Shown: positions 22,305 through 33,994, counted from the first letter of the stretch. The stretch: 64,000 bases of DNA from Syngnathus acus (GCF_901709675.1 NC_051091.1:13364967-13428966); one strand, 5' to 3'. Made by a program: numbers and translations. Notes: a model not told the origin generated them from the letters alone.

Positions 22305-25300
22305 TCACATTTGCGTCAGTAGGTCAGCTATGGCATCGTAACCGTGGAAACCGCACTTGGCACCCGCCACACTGCAGCCGAAAGTCAGCGCGTCCTGCAG
22401 ACTGCAACCTGCCCGCACATGACCAGAGTGTCCGTCAGTGAGCGCATTCCACCTGCGCTGCGCATTCGCCTGTCACCGTTGGCCAGCTTGTGTATGACGG
22501 CGGCGTTGAAGGTATCTCCGGCTCCCAGCGTGTCCACCACGCGCTTGGGCGGGAAGGCGTCGGAATGGAGCAGTGTTCCATCGGCGTCTACGGCGTCCGC
22601 TCCTTTCTCGGCCCAAGCGCAGATCAGGACAGCGCTGAAAGACACCCAAGGCGGAGCAGACGGCGTTACACATTTCCGACACAAAAGAGGAGCCGAACGC
22701 AACCGAGGCAGGTCGAGCTCGATGGGCCACGACGAACCAACGGCTTCGGTTCCAAAGGCAAAGGGAGGGGATGGAAAGGCACGGACTCACCCAGCTCGGA
22801 GGCGTCCTCGGAGTCCTTGGAGAGCGCTTTGAGGCGTAGTGAAGCCCAGGTGTCGAGCCACGTCCTTGCTCACGAATACCTGTCGGAAAAGTCAGAGGGT
22901 CGCTTGGTCTCACCTGCATGTCACCCAAAAAGCCACTGAGCCTCTTGCAACTTTGTGCTTTGAAATCTTACAGCACAATTAGAAACAAAACATAAAACGA
23001 CTTCACTCGAAAGCACTAAATGTCGCTGCGGGTAGTTCGGCAGCTGACCACGTCGGCGTGCGGGAAGAGCTGATACAGTTTCTCTCGAGGCTTCTCAATC
23101 TCCACGGAGACGGTGATCCTGAGATGACGTGGCAATGCGGCGTTGTGTCGGACCACCGCCGCCATCATCTTCAGCTGCTGCTCGGCGTTGCGCCCCTGCC
23201 GCACGCACGGTGCCGGCCTGCTCTGTCACTCGACTGGAGACGGCCCGCCCGAATAAGGCTCACCTCCCAGTGGATCCACTTGAAGGTGGTCAGGTCCAGC
23301 TGGCTGAAGTCGTCCGACGTCACGTCTCGGATGTTGCTGCACAAATTGCATCGTCACATGATTCTTTGCTTTGGCGGACACCTGCCTCGATGTTTCCCAT
23401 TTCCTCGCAGACTTGAGTCCGCCGTGTTTGATCATTTCAAAAACCCCGGCAAACTTGCCATTGTTTGCAGGTTTTTGCCTCACACTCTGGTCGGTTGTTT
23501 GCGTTTGGAATTTTTTCAAAACGTTCTCAAATTTCAATTGTTGGGGTGCGTTGAGCTCGGCTTATTGTGGCTTGCTTTCATTCTGACAAATGTTCACATC
23601 TCAGTTACTTGTGTCACATGCGGAATGGGGCAGGGCGACCAAATGCAGCTTGGCCCAGGGTTTATTGAAGGGAAAAGGGTGGTGGAGGAGAGGATGATGG
23701 GAACATACAGGAAAACAGGGAATAACTGGCAAACAGTAACACAGGCAGGAATAAACAGGAAAACAAACAGGTAGGAAAATGGGACTAACAGGAATGGCAA
23801 CAGGGACATACTAACAGGACGGGCAAACAGGCACGATACAACATGGAGTAACTTAAGTACAAGACAGGTAACGAGGGGCACGTATCAGCGCGCCGATTCA
23901 GGTAGACACAGGCAGGGAGGGGCGAGTGGACAAACGCGTGAACGGACACCATAACAACAAACACGAGAAAACAGTGGAGCGGAGAGGAGACGTGATAACT
24001 TGTGGATAAAAAAAAAAAAGATCCACGCGTGTTTAGCATTCTTAAGCTGTATCAGAGGGGAAAAAAAAACATTATTCCAATGCCAATTTTCAATGACGAG
24101 TTGATGTTTGCCCCCGATCCACTGCAGAATTTGAATTTGGTTTTGAATTTGTGCACGGCACGCTTTAGGCCTTTTTTTTCCATGGATGAAGATTTGAAGG
24201 GGAAAAAAATTGCATCAGAACCTTTACAATCGGAAGGAGCGGCAGCTCGTGGCGTCCACGACTCCATCGTGCGATTCGTCGGGAAACATCAAATGAGGAC
24301 TTTGCTGCCATTGTTTCAACATTAAAATGTGTTTGGTGCAAATCATTTGGAGAAAGGAGGATTTCTGAATGAAAGATGCTGTCAAGGACACCCACGTAAT
24401 TAAAAGGCAAATTGAAATGAAAAGGGAGCTTGCCCACTTTTGCTAAGCTAAGCAAAACTGTCGGTAAAATTGCTCGGCTGGCGCGTGTCGGACTCGTCAC
24501 AGCATGCAACAACGTGACCGAGGACTCCAATGAAAAGCAGGCGACGCACCGTGAAGGATGCAAAGCGACATTTGATTGTCGCACGCTCGTCCAAGCGCGC
24601 TGCGCCAAACTCGACTAGCGTGGCCATCAGAAAGCGCCGGGGGCCGCTTGCCGCCACCTAAAAGCACAATGCACACACGCTGTGCGACGGGACCGCGTTT
24701 GGGATGGTTGGGGCCGCACGGCGCAGAGGTGCATGGTCTGCAACTTGACGTCCCCTTGACATGGGATGGAGAACAATCAGCGAGGACGGAGAGAGAAACC
24801 CATGCGCTCAAAGCGATTCAGAACGATTAGTGCGGAAACGCGTCGAGCGAGAGTGCGCCGCCAAAGTGGGCAAGTGAGCACGACAAAACCATTGATGGAA
24901 ATTCATCAAGCCAACGGTTGACAAGCAACGGATTTTATCGAGAAGGGCTTGATTAGAAGAGACGGCGGATTGACACGAGGCACCCGCAGCGCTCAGCACG
25001 CGCGGAAGCCACCTGCTCGGTCTTACGTGTCGGCCAGGAGGACGGTGCGAGAACCGCTGGACGGGCAAACCACGCAACAGGCGCTGGGAGTTTGGCCCGT
25101 CTGCTGCCACGCCACCCGCGAACTGTCGATGCCCCGACGCGAGAAGTCGTCAACGATGAAACTGACACACACACACGCCCGCGCGGGCGGGGAATTCAAC
25201 CATTGCCCACCCCTCCAAAATAAAAACGGCGGAAACCTAGCCGCCCACACGGCGCCCATGTACTGCAAGCCGGGTGCGCTCCGCACCGAAGTCCTGAAAC

Positions 25301-26209
25301 CTGAGACACGCGCGCAAGAGAGCGCTCACTCGCTCAAAAGCGCACACACCTGTTCATGTGCAGGATGGTGCGACTTCCTGTGGCAGCGTTGAAGATGACG
25401 AGCGAGCATGGCGTGACGCCGCCGGCCCGCTCGCGCGGCTGATGCACCTCCACCTGGAACCTCTGAAAATCCTCCAAATAAAACTACAAACCGGAAACTG
25501 CTTCATGCCTTCTCTGCCCTCAAAAAGAAATCACCTGGTTGGTGTGCGCACGTTTGTGTTTGTCTTACCTTGTCAGGTCAACGGTCTGGCACTCAGTATG
25601 CGTGTTTGTTTGTATGGTTAGTACATGGTCAAAGGTTCCAGCACGCAGTGTGAGAGTGTGTGAGTGAGTGAGTGCGTGTGTGTTTGCCCATTTATTTGAA
25701 TATGCATGTGCGTGTTTGCCCATTTATTTGAATATGCGTGTGCGTGCGTGTTACCTGGCCACAGGTCCAGCACAAAGCGATCCCATAAATGCGCACGGCG
25801 ATCCCAGAAGCGACAAAACTGTGCACGAATTGGACGCATTGCCGCCTCGCTGCCATCGCTGTGACACGCACCTGCCACACGCACGCCCACATTCCCGCTT
25901 GACGTTAACAGAATAAACAGCCGTTTGTCCATACGCGGGTCATGTCAACATGTGTTGGTGTTGAAATAAACAAAAGTACGATCCTTGGAATGAGCCTTCC
26001 TGGCCCGCTCACCTGCTGTCCGAATCTTCTTGGGGAAACGTGTCCACCACGCTGATGATGTCCAGACAAACGAGGCCGACGCACAGAATCGTCTTGGTTT
26101 GATCCTGAATCTTATTGGTTTGGTCTTGATTCTTCTTGGTTTGGTCTTGAATCTTCTCGGTTTGGTCAAACATTTTCTTGGTTTGGTCTTGATCTCCGTG
26201 CCGCTCCAT
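22305..26209 (-). CDS. khk: Ketohexokinase (fructokinase), complete, 339 aa with exon 3C
   Basis: KHK phosphorylates fructose to fructose-1-phosphate with ATP in the cytosol; it is a PfkB-family sugar kinase. Exons in order: 26209-26013, 25871-25755, 3C 25161-25027, 23336-23264, 23195-23049, 22879-22791, 22634-22477, 22408-22305, total 1020 nt, all phases joining. Recognisable blocks are [29 protein letters not shown] (sugar site), [53 protein letters not shown] and [14 protein letters not shown] (GAGD, catalytic Asp293). Human KHK has 298 residues; the excess is a 35-residue N-terminal extension of 7-residue repeats before ILCVG. The ATG at 26209 was chosen for its good context, but the frame stays open upstream to another ATG at 26368. 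The donor after exon 5 (GTCAGC) is weak. A solo LTR lies in an intron. Confidence 0.94.
23612..23997 (-). mobile_element. Solo LTR in a khk intron
   Basis: 386 bp between two copies of ACTTG (23607-23611 and 23998-24002). On the - strand it ends GCATGTGACA and carries TACTTAAG and CAATAAACCCTGGGCC. Its 3' part (AAGCTGCATTTGGTCGCCCTG) resembles the LTR at 30185-30555, so the two belong to one family. Confidence 0.87.
24003..25026 (-). other. khk: khk intron between exons 4 and 3C
   Basis: No exon or recognisable element was found in this stretch apart from short A-runs. It follows the solo LTR and precedes exon 3C. Confidence 0.6.
25350..25483 (-). CDS. khk: khk alternative exon 3A, 134 nt (one base short)
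   Basis: Upstream of exon 3C (25027-25161, 135 nt) lies a second exon that matches the KHK-A version in place, spacing and sequence: [12 protein letters not shown] ... [18 protein letters not shown], against VIINEASGSRTILYYD in human KHK-A. Its donor phase is right (AG before GTGTG). At the acceptor (gtttgtag) only 134 bases are available, while both mammalian forms and the 3C exon here need 135. Joined to exon 2 at this acceptor, the frame is wrong and meets a stop near the exon end. Either KHK-A is lost, the acceptor is different, or a base is missing from the assembly. Confidence 0.8.
25618..25752. repeat. GT-rich tract with a 32-bp repeat in khk intron 2
   Basis: A gtgagtgagtg/gtgtgtg run is followed by two copies of tgtttgcccatttatttga at 25681 and 25713. 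Confidence 0.8.
26097..26205. repeat. khk: 21-bp coding minisatellite in khk exon 1, five units
   Basis: The unit ttggtttggtcttgaatct (plus strand) recurs five times, about 21 bases apart. On the coding strand it encodes 7-residue units of the QDQTKK(N/I/M) type that make up the KHK N-terminal extension. Confidence 0.9.
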
Positions 26210-26430
26210 GTCGCTCGGCAACCTTTGTACTGTTTGCTTAAGCACGTCGACGTGATTGTGATTGCAGACCGCAGAGGTCTTTGTCGCAGGTTGCAAGTGA
26301 GTTTGTGATGCGTTAGCGCCCCCTTTAAAACGGAGGCCACACGAGCAGTTTGCATGAAAGCTTCCCATTGTGTCGCACGAATTTCAATGCACCAAACACA
26401 TCCCTGCAAGCATTTTGACGTCTGATAGAC
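26210..26430 (-). other. khk: khk upstream region
   Basis: This region precedes the chosen khk start. On the - strand the khk frame stays open to an ATG at 26368 with no homologue-like sequence, so it is read as 5' UTR or promoter. No TATA box was identified. Confidence 0.45.
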
Positions 26431-26571
26431 CAGTGGTCCCCAAGCACCGGGCCGCGGACCGGTACCGGTCCGTGGGTCACTTGATACCGGGCCGTCAAGC
26501 CGCACAGAAAAAAGAAATATATATACATTTATCGACGATCAATTAATTCAGGTCAAGACGCTCGTCCCGGT

Positions 26572-26768
26572 TGTAGTGTTGTGACAATTAGACGCTACCC
26601 CTTTAAGAGACTGAGGAAGTCAGAGTGTGTTGAACAGTGAGAGAGAGAGAGAGTTGTTGCGGTTCAGGCGAAGTGAGGAGTCAATATTATACTACCTGTA
26701 ACGGTGCATGAAAGTTATTAAAGCTTCAACTTAAAAGATATAAACTGAGAGGACATTCAGTTTCTACA
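26572..26768 (+). repeat. gypsy 5' LTR
   Basis: Matches 34329-34515 except for a longer GA run (gagagagagaga) and a few substitutions. Confidence 0.9.
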
Positions 26769-26870
26769 ATGGCGACGAGGATATGACGCGACTGACGTGA
26801 ACGGATCCCTGCAACGGAGTTTTCTACCGCACACACCTGTTTGCCTGCTGGATCACAGGATAGCCACAGT

Positions 26871-27542
26871 CAGGGCCGGTTCTAGGAATGCACATAAGAG
26901 GGGGCAGTCAGAAATGTGAAGGGGGCATGTTTTTTTTTTTACACATTTTTAACACTGTTAGTGTTTTCTTCACGGCAGTTGTTAGCTGTGTGTCCAGATC
27001 TCAACCTGGAGAAGTGGATTGCACTCTGTCAGGCCTCTACACTAAGGCCTGTCCAGCTTGGGTGTCCCACCTGAAGATTAAAGCTTCAGCTGGTATAGCT
27101 CTTAGGGTCACTGAGGCACGCAAACCCCCTGACCACAATAAGGTGGCAATCTCTCAGGGGGGGAACATATAATATGAATGTTATATTAACTATTATTTGA
27201 GTTGTTGTTAATCATTAGTTATATCACGGGTCATTACGATGAGTTTGGTGGAGTTTTTACTGCTTCTTCCAACTCCTACCGCGCTGACTGTAACTTGACT
27301 CTCTGGCTGCGTCTTGCCTCATTTGCATACTCACAGTGATTGGATGTTTACGGAGGGGCGCGGAAGTCCTGACAGCAGGCTGTGTGAGGACACACACTGC
27401 ACCGACATGAGAGAAGAGAGGGGGCTGATTAACGTGTGTTTCTATCAGCGGATTTTTCACTTCTAAAAGTTTGATTCGAGGGGGCAGGACATCTGTTTGA
27501 GGGGGCGTTGCCCCCTCTTGCCCCTGCGTAGAGCCGGCCCTG
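26871..27542. mobile_element. hAT MITE in the gypsy leader
   Basis: 672 bp with ends CAGGGCCGGTTCTA and TAGAGCCGGCCCTG and a perfect 8-bp target duplication GCCACAGT (26863-26870 and 27543-27550). There is no coding content. Confidence 0.93.
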
Positions 27543-27837
27543 GCCACAGTGCTGGTAACGGACTCGTGAGTAAACGGCCGTGTGAAGGAAATAAATTGAT
27601 GCAGGAATATCTCCGATACGAAGGAATTTTACTGTCTGAACTCACATCTTAAGAAAAAAAGACAACATCCACTAGCTAGCAACGCTCAGCACTATAGTCG
27701 AGAGAGACGTGCCATTGCCTATCGAAGACAAAGGGACTAGCAACGGCTAGACACACATGGATGTAACTGGACAGTAGTATTCCCGTGAAAAACAAAAACA
27801 AACAAAAAAACACTGTCAAAATAAAACTATTGTGACA

Positions 27838-29233
27838 ATGGCAGGTGTGGCTGGATTACCCGCATTTCCCCTCTTTGATGTAACTGCAGAGCCAGCTTCC
27901 CTTTCTGTCATGCTGTCCTGTTTTGTGGGCTGTCTTGTCATGTCACTTCCTGTTTTATTGTGGTGACTCTCATTTCAGTTCGTGGGTCCTTCCTCTGCAC
28001 GTCAGTCCACTTGACTTCCCGGATCCCCGACTGCGTACACCTGTGTCGTTGGCCCTGATTGTCTGCACCTCTGTCCTCCTCCTCCCGTGCGTGTATATAG
28101 CCTGCGTCTCCCCCTTGTCTTTTGCCAGTGCGTCTTGATTTATCACGAACACTAGCGATCCCGAAGTCACAGAAATTCCCCGAGAAAGCCTAGATAAAAG
28201 ATACCTTTTGCCCAAGCTCTGTGTTTTGTTTCGTTGGATTTTTGCCTTAGTAGTTCCCTCAGTTTGAGGCGTTTTTTGTTTGCTGTTCTCAGCCTTTTTT
28301 CCCTCGTGTTGAGGCGCTTTTTGTTTTTGCCTTTTTTTCCCTCATCTTGAGGCGCCTTTTGTTTTTGGGGGCTGCCTTCCGTTGGAGAAAATAAAACACC
28401 TTTGGTTGGAACTCTGCATTCGAGTCCTCTCCCTGCTCCACGCCTGACACTTTCCCTAAAATGGACGAAGTGGATGAGGAGATTTGAGACATTTCTCACG
28501 GCAGCTGCCATAACTGATAAAACAAGAAAAAGGGCTATGCTTCTGTACTACGCTGGGGAACAAGTGCAGGATATCTTTGAGACTTTTCCTGAAAAAGGTC
28601 AACCAGGTGATTTCGATAAGGCAGTACAACTACTCACCGAATATTTCAGTCCAAGTCATAATGTAGAATATGAAATCTACATATTTAGACAATCGAAACA
28701 AAACCAGGTGAAACTGCTGATGCTTTTCACACCAGACTGAGACAGCTATCTCAGAATTGTGAATTCACTAATGTGGACAAGGAAATAAAGTCTCAGATAA
28801 TACTCAGCTGCACATCATCACGTCTCCGGAGGAAGGGCACTGAGAGACCCAGACCATGACTCTAAAGGTCTGTTGAATCTGGCCAGAGCTTTTGAGACAT
28901 CGGAACTTCAGGCATCTGGCATGGAAAACAATCAAGATACTGGACATGTTGCAGCCATGCCCAATTCAAGACACAGAGAATGGACCACCTCTGGACACCA
29001 TATGGCAAACGTGGACCAGAGAAATCAGCCAAAGATAAAATGTAGGAGTTGTAGAGGTGCATTTCCTCATCAGGGTGGTCTGGCAGCATGTCCAGCGAAA
29101 GGTCTACAGTCTCGGACATGTGGAAAATTCAACCACTACGCCCACTGCTGTCTCTCCGACCCTGGCATAAAGGTAAAACACCATCAACATGGAGAGAAAA
29201 TAAAACCAACACAGAGCATACAAGAGATGTCAT
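27838..29233 (+). pseudogene. gypsy gag remnant with two zinc knuckles
   Basis: It starts with MAGVAGLPAFPLFD at 27838, is cut at 27905 by a solo LTR, and resumes in frame at about 28454 with WTKWMRRFETFLTAAA and YYAGEQVQDIFETF. A frameshift near 28705 separates it from RLRQLSQNC and from the cysteine-rich part CRSCRGAFPHQGGLAACPA and CGKFNHYAHCC, which is a pair of degenerate CCHC knuckles. A stop ends this frame near 29233. Confidence 0.82.
27906..28449 (+). mobile_element. Solo LTR inside gypsy gag
   Basis: 544 bp from TGTCATGCTG to CACGCCTGACA with the 5-bp duplication CTTTC (27901-27905 and 28450-28454). It contains gtgtatatagcc (TATA) and AAATAAAACACC (polyA). An internal segment repeats tcttgaggcg(c/t)ttttgttt three times (28260-28370). 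Confidence 0.9.
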
Positions 29234-29262
29234 GACCTAACAGGCGCAGACATATTAAAACT

Positions 29263-30184
29263 ATTGTTACTAGCAATGCTGACACCACTCCCATCATTCA
29301 TCTAGCGGCTGATGACTCGAGCACGGATGACGAATACGTCTTTGTCACAAAAGATGCGGAGGGGAGAAAACCACCAGTGAGGTCAGTCATGATAGCTGGT
29401 GAATGCATTGATGTTCTTGTTGAATCGGGAGCCTCAGCTAATCGCCTGGATGGAAGAGCCTACAGCGCGTTGAAAACAAAACTCAAACTAGAGCAGTCAA
29501 GCAAAAGGATATATCCTTATGGTACAAAAATTCCCCTTTCCCTTCATGGTAAGGTCACCACAACAGTCTCTGCTAATGGGAGAACAGCTCAAGCAGCGTT
29601 CTACATTGTTGATGGAGACCACGGCTCACTGCTGGGCCATGACACTGCAACTAAACTAGTACTCATACATGTGGTGCTCTCCAATCAAACCGTGCCACAG
29701 GACGTGTCTAAAGCAGATCAGCTGCTCCTGCAATATCCAAGTCTCACCTCAGGCGTAGGGAAACTGAAAAATTTCCAAGTCAAATTGCACATAGACCGGA
29801 GTGTGCAACCAGTTGTTCAGCCCCACCGTCGTATTCCTTTTCACATGAGTAAGAAAGTAGAGGAGGAATTACAAAGCTTGGAAGACCAAGGCATAATTGA
29901 AAAAGTAGAAGGCCCAACACCGTGGGTGTCACCCATTGTGGCATCACCCAAACCAAAAAACCCAGAGAAACTACGCCTCTGCATAGACATGCGCCTGCCT
30001 AATAAAGCTGTCCAAAGGGAGAGACACATATCACCTACGGTGGATGACATCGTGCATGATCTCAACGGCGCCACCATGTTCTCGAAGCTGGACCTCAATG
30101 CAGGATATCACCAACTTGAACTAGCACCTGAGTCCAGATACATCACTACATTCTCAACACATATTGGACTGAGACGGTACACAC
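29263..30184 (+). pseudogene. gypsy protease and 5' part of reverse transcriptase
   Basis: The protease site reads VLVESGASANRL where the family has D-(S/T)-G-A, so the catalytic Asp is Glu in this copy. RT follows with HRRIPFHMSKKVEEEL, GIIEKVEGPTPWVSP, LRLCIDMRLPNKAV and FSKLDLNAGYHQLEL, the conserved region just before the catalytic motif. The frame is cut at 30184 by an insertion right after FSTHIGLRRYT. The Y-x-D-D motif and about 90 residues around it are absent on both sides of the insertion. Confidence 0.88.
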
Positions 30185-32063
30185 TGTCATGTCTCGTCCC
30201 CAGTTTTGTGATGTGTATAGGTTGTCATCGTTTCTGTGTGTCTGTGTGCTCGCCCCTCCCTTCCTGTGTGCCCTTGATTAGTGTAATCACACTCACCTGC
30301 CTCTTGTTGCCTGTGTTGTATTTAAGTTCTGTTTGTGTGCCACTCGATGTCGGAGCATTGTGGACAATGCATGTGTCACTGCCACGAGGTTGTTTGGTTC
30401 CTGTCTTTTGTTTCACGTTTTTGTTGGTCAGTCCTGTTAGTTTTGATGTTAAGTCACGTCGGTTTGCCGAGTCTGTCTTTTGAGTTTGCTGCAATAAAAC
30501 CTGGTCCAAGCTGCACTTGGTCGCCCTGCTCCATTTCCACTCCGTACCCGTGACAGAGTGCTCCGACCACTACAGCGGCCAGCGCTTGGACCTCCCTCCA
30601 CCATCAGCTCCCACTGCGACGACCGATCCACGTCCATCGTCTGAGCAGGTTCCAACGCGATCGGCTTCGCGGTCGCCATCGGAGTGCTTCTGGCGACAGC
30701 AGCTTCGCGGCCGCGATCGGACTCCACTGCCGCGACGCCAGACCCGCGGCCGCCATCGGAGCGCCTCCCAGCGACGCCGGCTCCACGGCCGACATCGGGA
30801 CCTTGCTCCAGCGACGCCGGACTCGCGGCCGCCATCGGAGTGCCTCCCAGCGTCATCAGACACGCGGTCGCCATCGGGCTCCACCCCAGCGTCGCAGGGC
30901 CCTTTGACGTCGCCCGACTTCAAGTCAGCTGCGCCGGACCCGCGATCGTCCCTGGCCCCACTCCCACTGCTGCGGCGCGTGGTGGCTCTTGCTGCTGCCA
31001 CGGCTCCGCCTTACGAATGCCGCTGATCGCGGTCCGGACTTTCGAGTGCCGCTGATTGCGGCGAGGACTTTTTTTTTAGCCGCCCGAGTGCGGGTTTGTG
31101 TGAGTGACCGCCCGAGTGCGGGTTTGTATGAGTAGCCGCCCGAGTGCGGTTTTGTGTGAGTAGCCGCCCGAATGCGGTTTTGTGTGAGTAGCCGCCCGAG
31201 CGCGGTTCTGTCCCTGAGTTGCCGCCGTTTGCGGTTCTGTCCCTGAGTTGCCGCCGTTTGCGGTTCTGTTTCCCCGGGTTGCCGCCGATTGCGGTTCTGT
31301 CCCCGAGTCGCCGCCCGAGTGCGATTCTGTCCCCGAGTCGCCGCCCGAGTGCGGTTCTGTTCCTCAAGTTGCTGCCGATTGCGCGTCAGGCCCCCAGTGT
31401 GTGCCGCGATTGTGGCCCTGGGCCCCTGACCGCCGCTGTGTGCAGTTCTGTCCCCCAAGTTGCTGCCGATTGCGCGTCAGGCCCCCAGTGTGTGCCGCGA
31501 GTGTGGCCCTGGGCCCCTGACCGCCGCTGCGTGCAGTTCTGTTCCCCAAGTTGCTGCCAATTGCGCGTCAGGCCCCCAGTCAGTGTGTGCCGCGATTGTG
31601 GCCCTGGGCCCCTGACCGCCGCTGCGTGCAGTTCTGTCCCCCAAGTTGCTGCCGATTGCGCGTCAGGCCCCCAGTGTGTGCCGCGATTGTGGCCCTGGGC
31701 CCCTGACCGCCGCTGCGTGCAGTTCTGTCCCCCAAGTTGCTCCCGATTTCGGTTCAGGTCCCCAGTGTGTGCCGCGAGTGTGGCCCTGGGCCCCTGGATG
31801 CCGCAGAGTAAAGTGCTGTGCCCCAAGTCGCCGCCCGAGTGCGGTGCTGTGCCCCAAGTCGCCGCCCGAGTGCGGTGCTGTGCCCCAAGTCGCCGCCCGA
31901 GTGCGGTTCTGTGCCCCAAGTCTCCGCCCCGAGTGCGGTTCTGTGCCCCAAGTCGCCGCCGTGTGCGGTTGTTTCCCCAGTCGCCGCCGTGTGCGGTTCA
32001 AGCTATTTCGAAAACCAGTAGGGTTGTCTGGACTAGTCACCTGCCCCGAAGAAAATACAAGCC
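30185..32063 (+). mobile_element. LTR followed by a GC-rich minisatellite, inserted in the gypsy RT
   Basis: 30185-30555 is an LTR (TGTCATGTCTC to CCGTGACA, with tatttaagttc and CAATAAAACCTGG) of the same family as 23612-23997. It is not followed by a target duplication but by 1.5 kb of tandem repeats. These comprise a proline/arginine-coding repeat (about 30560-30930), units of about 30-34 bp (31070-31370), a 91-bp unit starting gcgcgtcaggcc at 31381, 31472, 31563 and 31658, and a 31-bp unit (gtgctgtgccccaag) from 31813 to about 31970. CACAC occurs at both outer edges and may be the target duplication. No second LTR is present. Confidence 0.7.
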
Positions 32064-32069
32064 CTCACA

Positions 32070-33994
32070 CACATGCCACTCCCACAGGATCTGAGTGAGG
32101 TCCACAGCCTACTGGGGATGGCTAACTACAGCGCTCGTTTCATCCCGGACTTCTCCTTAATTACCCAACCGCTGCGCGAGCTCACAAAGAAGGACACGGA
32201 GTGGTCATGGAAAACGGAACATACAGAGCCCCTTAATCGACTAAAAGATCAGCAATCCGGTCATGAGCTACTTTCACCCCGAGAGAAAAACAAAGGTCAT
32301 TGTGGACGCAAGTCCAGTTGGTCTCGGTGCAATCCTGGCACAGACTGACAGGGTGGAAAACAAAACATACATCGTAGCCTATGCAAGTAGGGCTCTGACC
32401 CCAGTGGAACAGCGCTGGCTATTGTTTGGAGTTGTGAGCATTTTCATTTATACCTATATGGAGCTGAATTCGTTATGATCACGGACCACAAACCGCTGGA
32501 GGTCATCTTCAACAACCCAAAGTCCAAGCCTCCTGCTCGGATAGAAAGGTGGGCCCTCAGACTGCAACCTTACAAGTTCAAAGTTGTTCACAAACCTGGA
32601 AAATCAAACCCGGCAGACTACATGTCTCGCCATCCACAAACACTTCCCACGCCCAGTATCACAGATGACGTGGACACTGAAATGCATGTCTCCTTCATTG
32701 CAACACATGCAGTGCCCAAAGCAATGACACTCGAAGAAGTGAAAAGAGAGACTCGAGGTGATCCACTGTTACAATGTTGTCAAAATTATTCACTCAGGTA
32801 ACTGGAACGGCCTACATGACAACGCCACACAATTTGATCAGTCAACTCTGAGAACATTTTACAACATTAGGGAAGAACTTACAACTGTGGATGGAGGCAG
32901 TCTCGTTCTTAAGGGCACCAGACTCGTCATGCCTGTGACCCTGCGATCCAGAGCACTTCCACTTGCTCATGAGGGACATCAAGGCATTGTCAAAACTAAG
33001 CAGCTACTCCGAGAGAAAGTCTGGTTTCCGAAGATAGACAAACAAACCGAGGAACTGATATCCCGCTGCCTTCCTTGTCAATCATCCACACCCAAGACTG
33101 AGCATCAACCACTGCAAATGTCTGAACTCTCACAGGGGCCTTGGGAAGATGTTGCAGTGGACTTCTGTGGCCCCTTTCCTTCAGGTGACTACCTGTTAAT
33201 CATCATAGATGAATATTCAAGATTTCCCTATGTGGATATTATGCCGTCCACATCGGCATGCAAACTCATCCCTGTCATGGACAAAATCTTTTCAACTGCG
33301 GGAATTCCAAAAGTGGTGAAAAGCGATAATGGGCCCCCATTCTCAAGCAAGGACTTTTCAGACTTTGCAAAATACCTTGGGTTCCACCACAGAAAGATCA
33401 CCCCCTACTGGCCACAGGCCAACGCTGCAGTTGAAAGATTCAACAGGACTCTGACCAAAGCGATTACACACGGCTACGCTGGAAGACAAGCCGTGGAAAC
33501 AAGACCTATACAAGTTCCTCAGGAACTACAGTGCAACACCTCATCACACCACCAACCAGCCTCCGGCTGAGGTGTTCTATGGTCGCCCCATAAATATAAA
33601 ACTACCATCCATCTCTCATCCTCCCAGTGATGAATCTCTCCGTCGGACAGATGGATTGAAGAAAGACAAAATGAAAAATTATGCAGACAAAAGGAGGAAC
33701 GCATTACACTCTGTACTCAAGGAGGGTGATGTTGTCCTAATACAACAGAGGAAAACAGGAAAACTTGTGACACCGTTCAACCCAAACCCCTACAAAGTCA
33801 TCACAGTGAAAGGAACAATGGTCACTGCACAGAGACATGAACACAAACTCACAAGACATAGATCACACTTCAAACTCCTGAAACACAAACCGGAAGTCCC
33901 ATTCACAACAGGAGACGGTGATAACTGTGATGACGACAGTGTTAATGGACAAGCAGGTGATCCTGAACACGTTGACCCTGAAGCCAGGAGGTGA
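32070..33994 (+). pseudogene. gypsy RT end, RNase H and integrase
   Basis: It opens with the RT connection (LGMANYSARFIPDF, PLRELTKKD). RNase H follows (KVIVDASPVGLGAIL, ITDHKPLEVIF), then RLQPYKFKVVHKPG, NPADYMSRHP. Integrase has the zinc part (HEGHQGIVKTKQLL, SRCLPCQ) and the catalytic residues in VAVDFCGPFP, VKSDNGPPF and QANAAVERFNR. A frameshift near 33500-33570 joins to the C-terminal part (LHSVLKEGDVVLIQQRKTGK). At least three frame changes break this stretch. Confidence 0.88.

Noticed and set aside
22344-22939. Open frames on the + strand opposite khk exons
   Set aside because: They are mirror frames of exons 6 to 8 of khk; the - strand frames match KHK.
31219-32094. Long open frames (up to 291 codons) on both strands
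   Set aside because: They are produced by the GC-rich minisatellite and change phase with the unit; no protein family resemblance was found.
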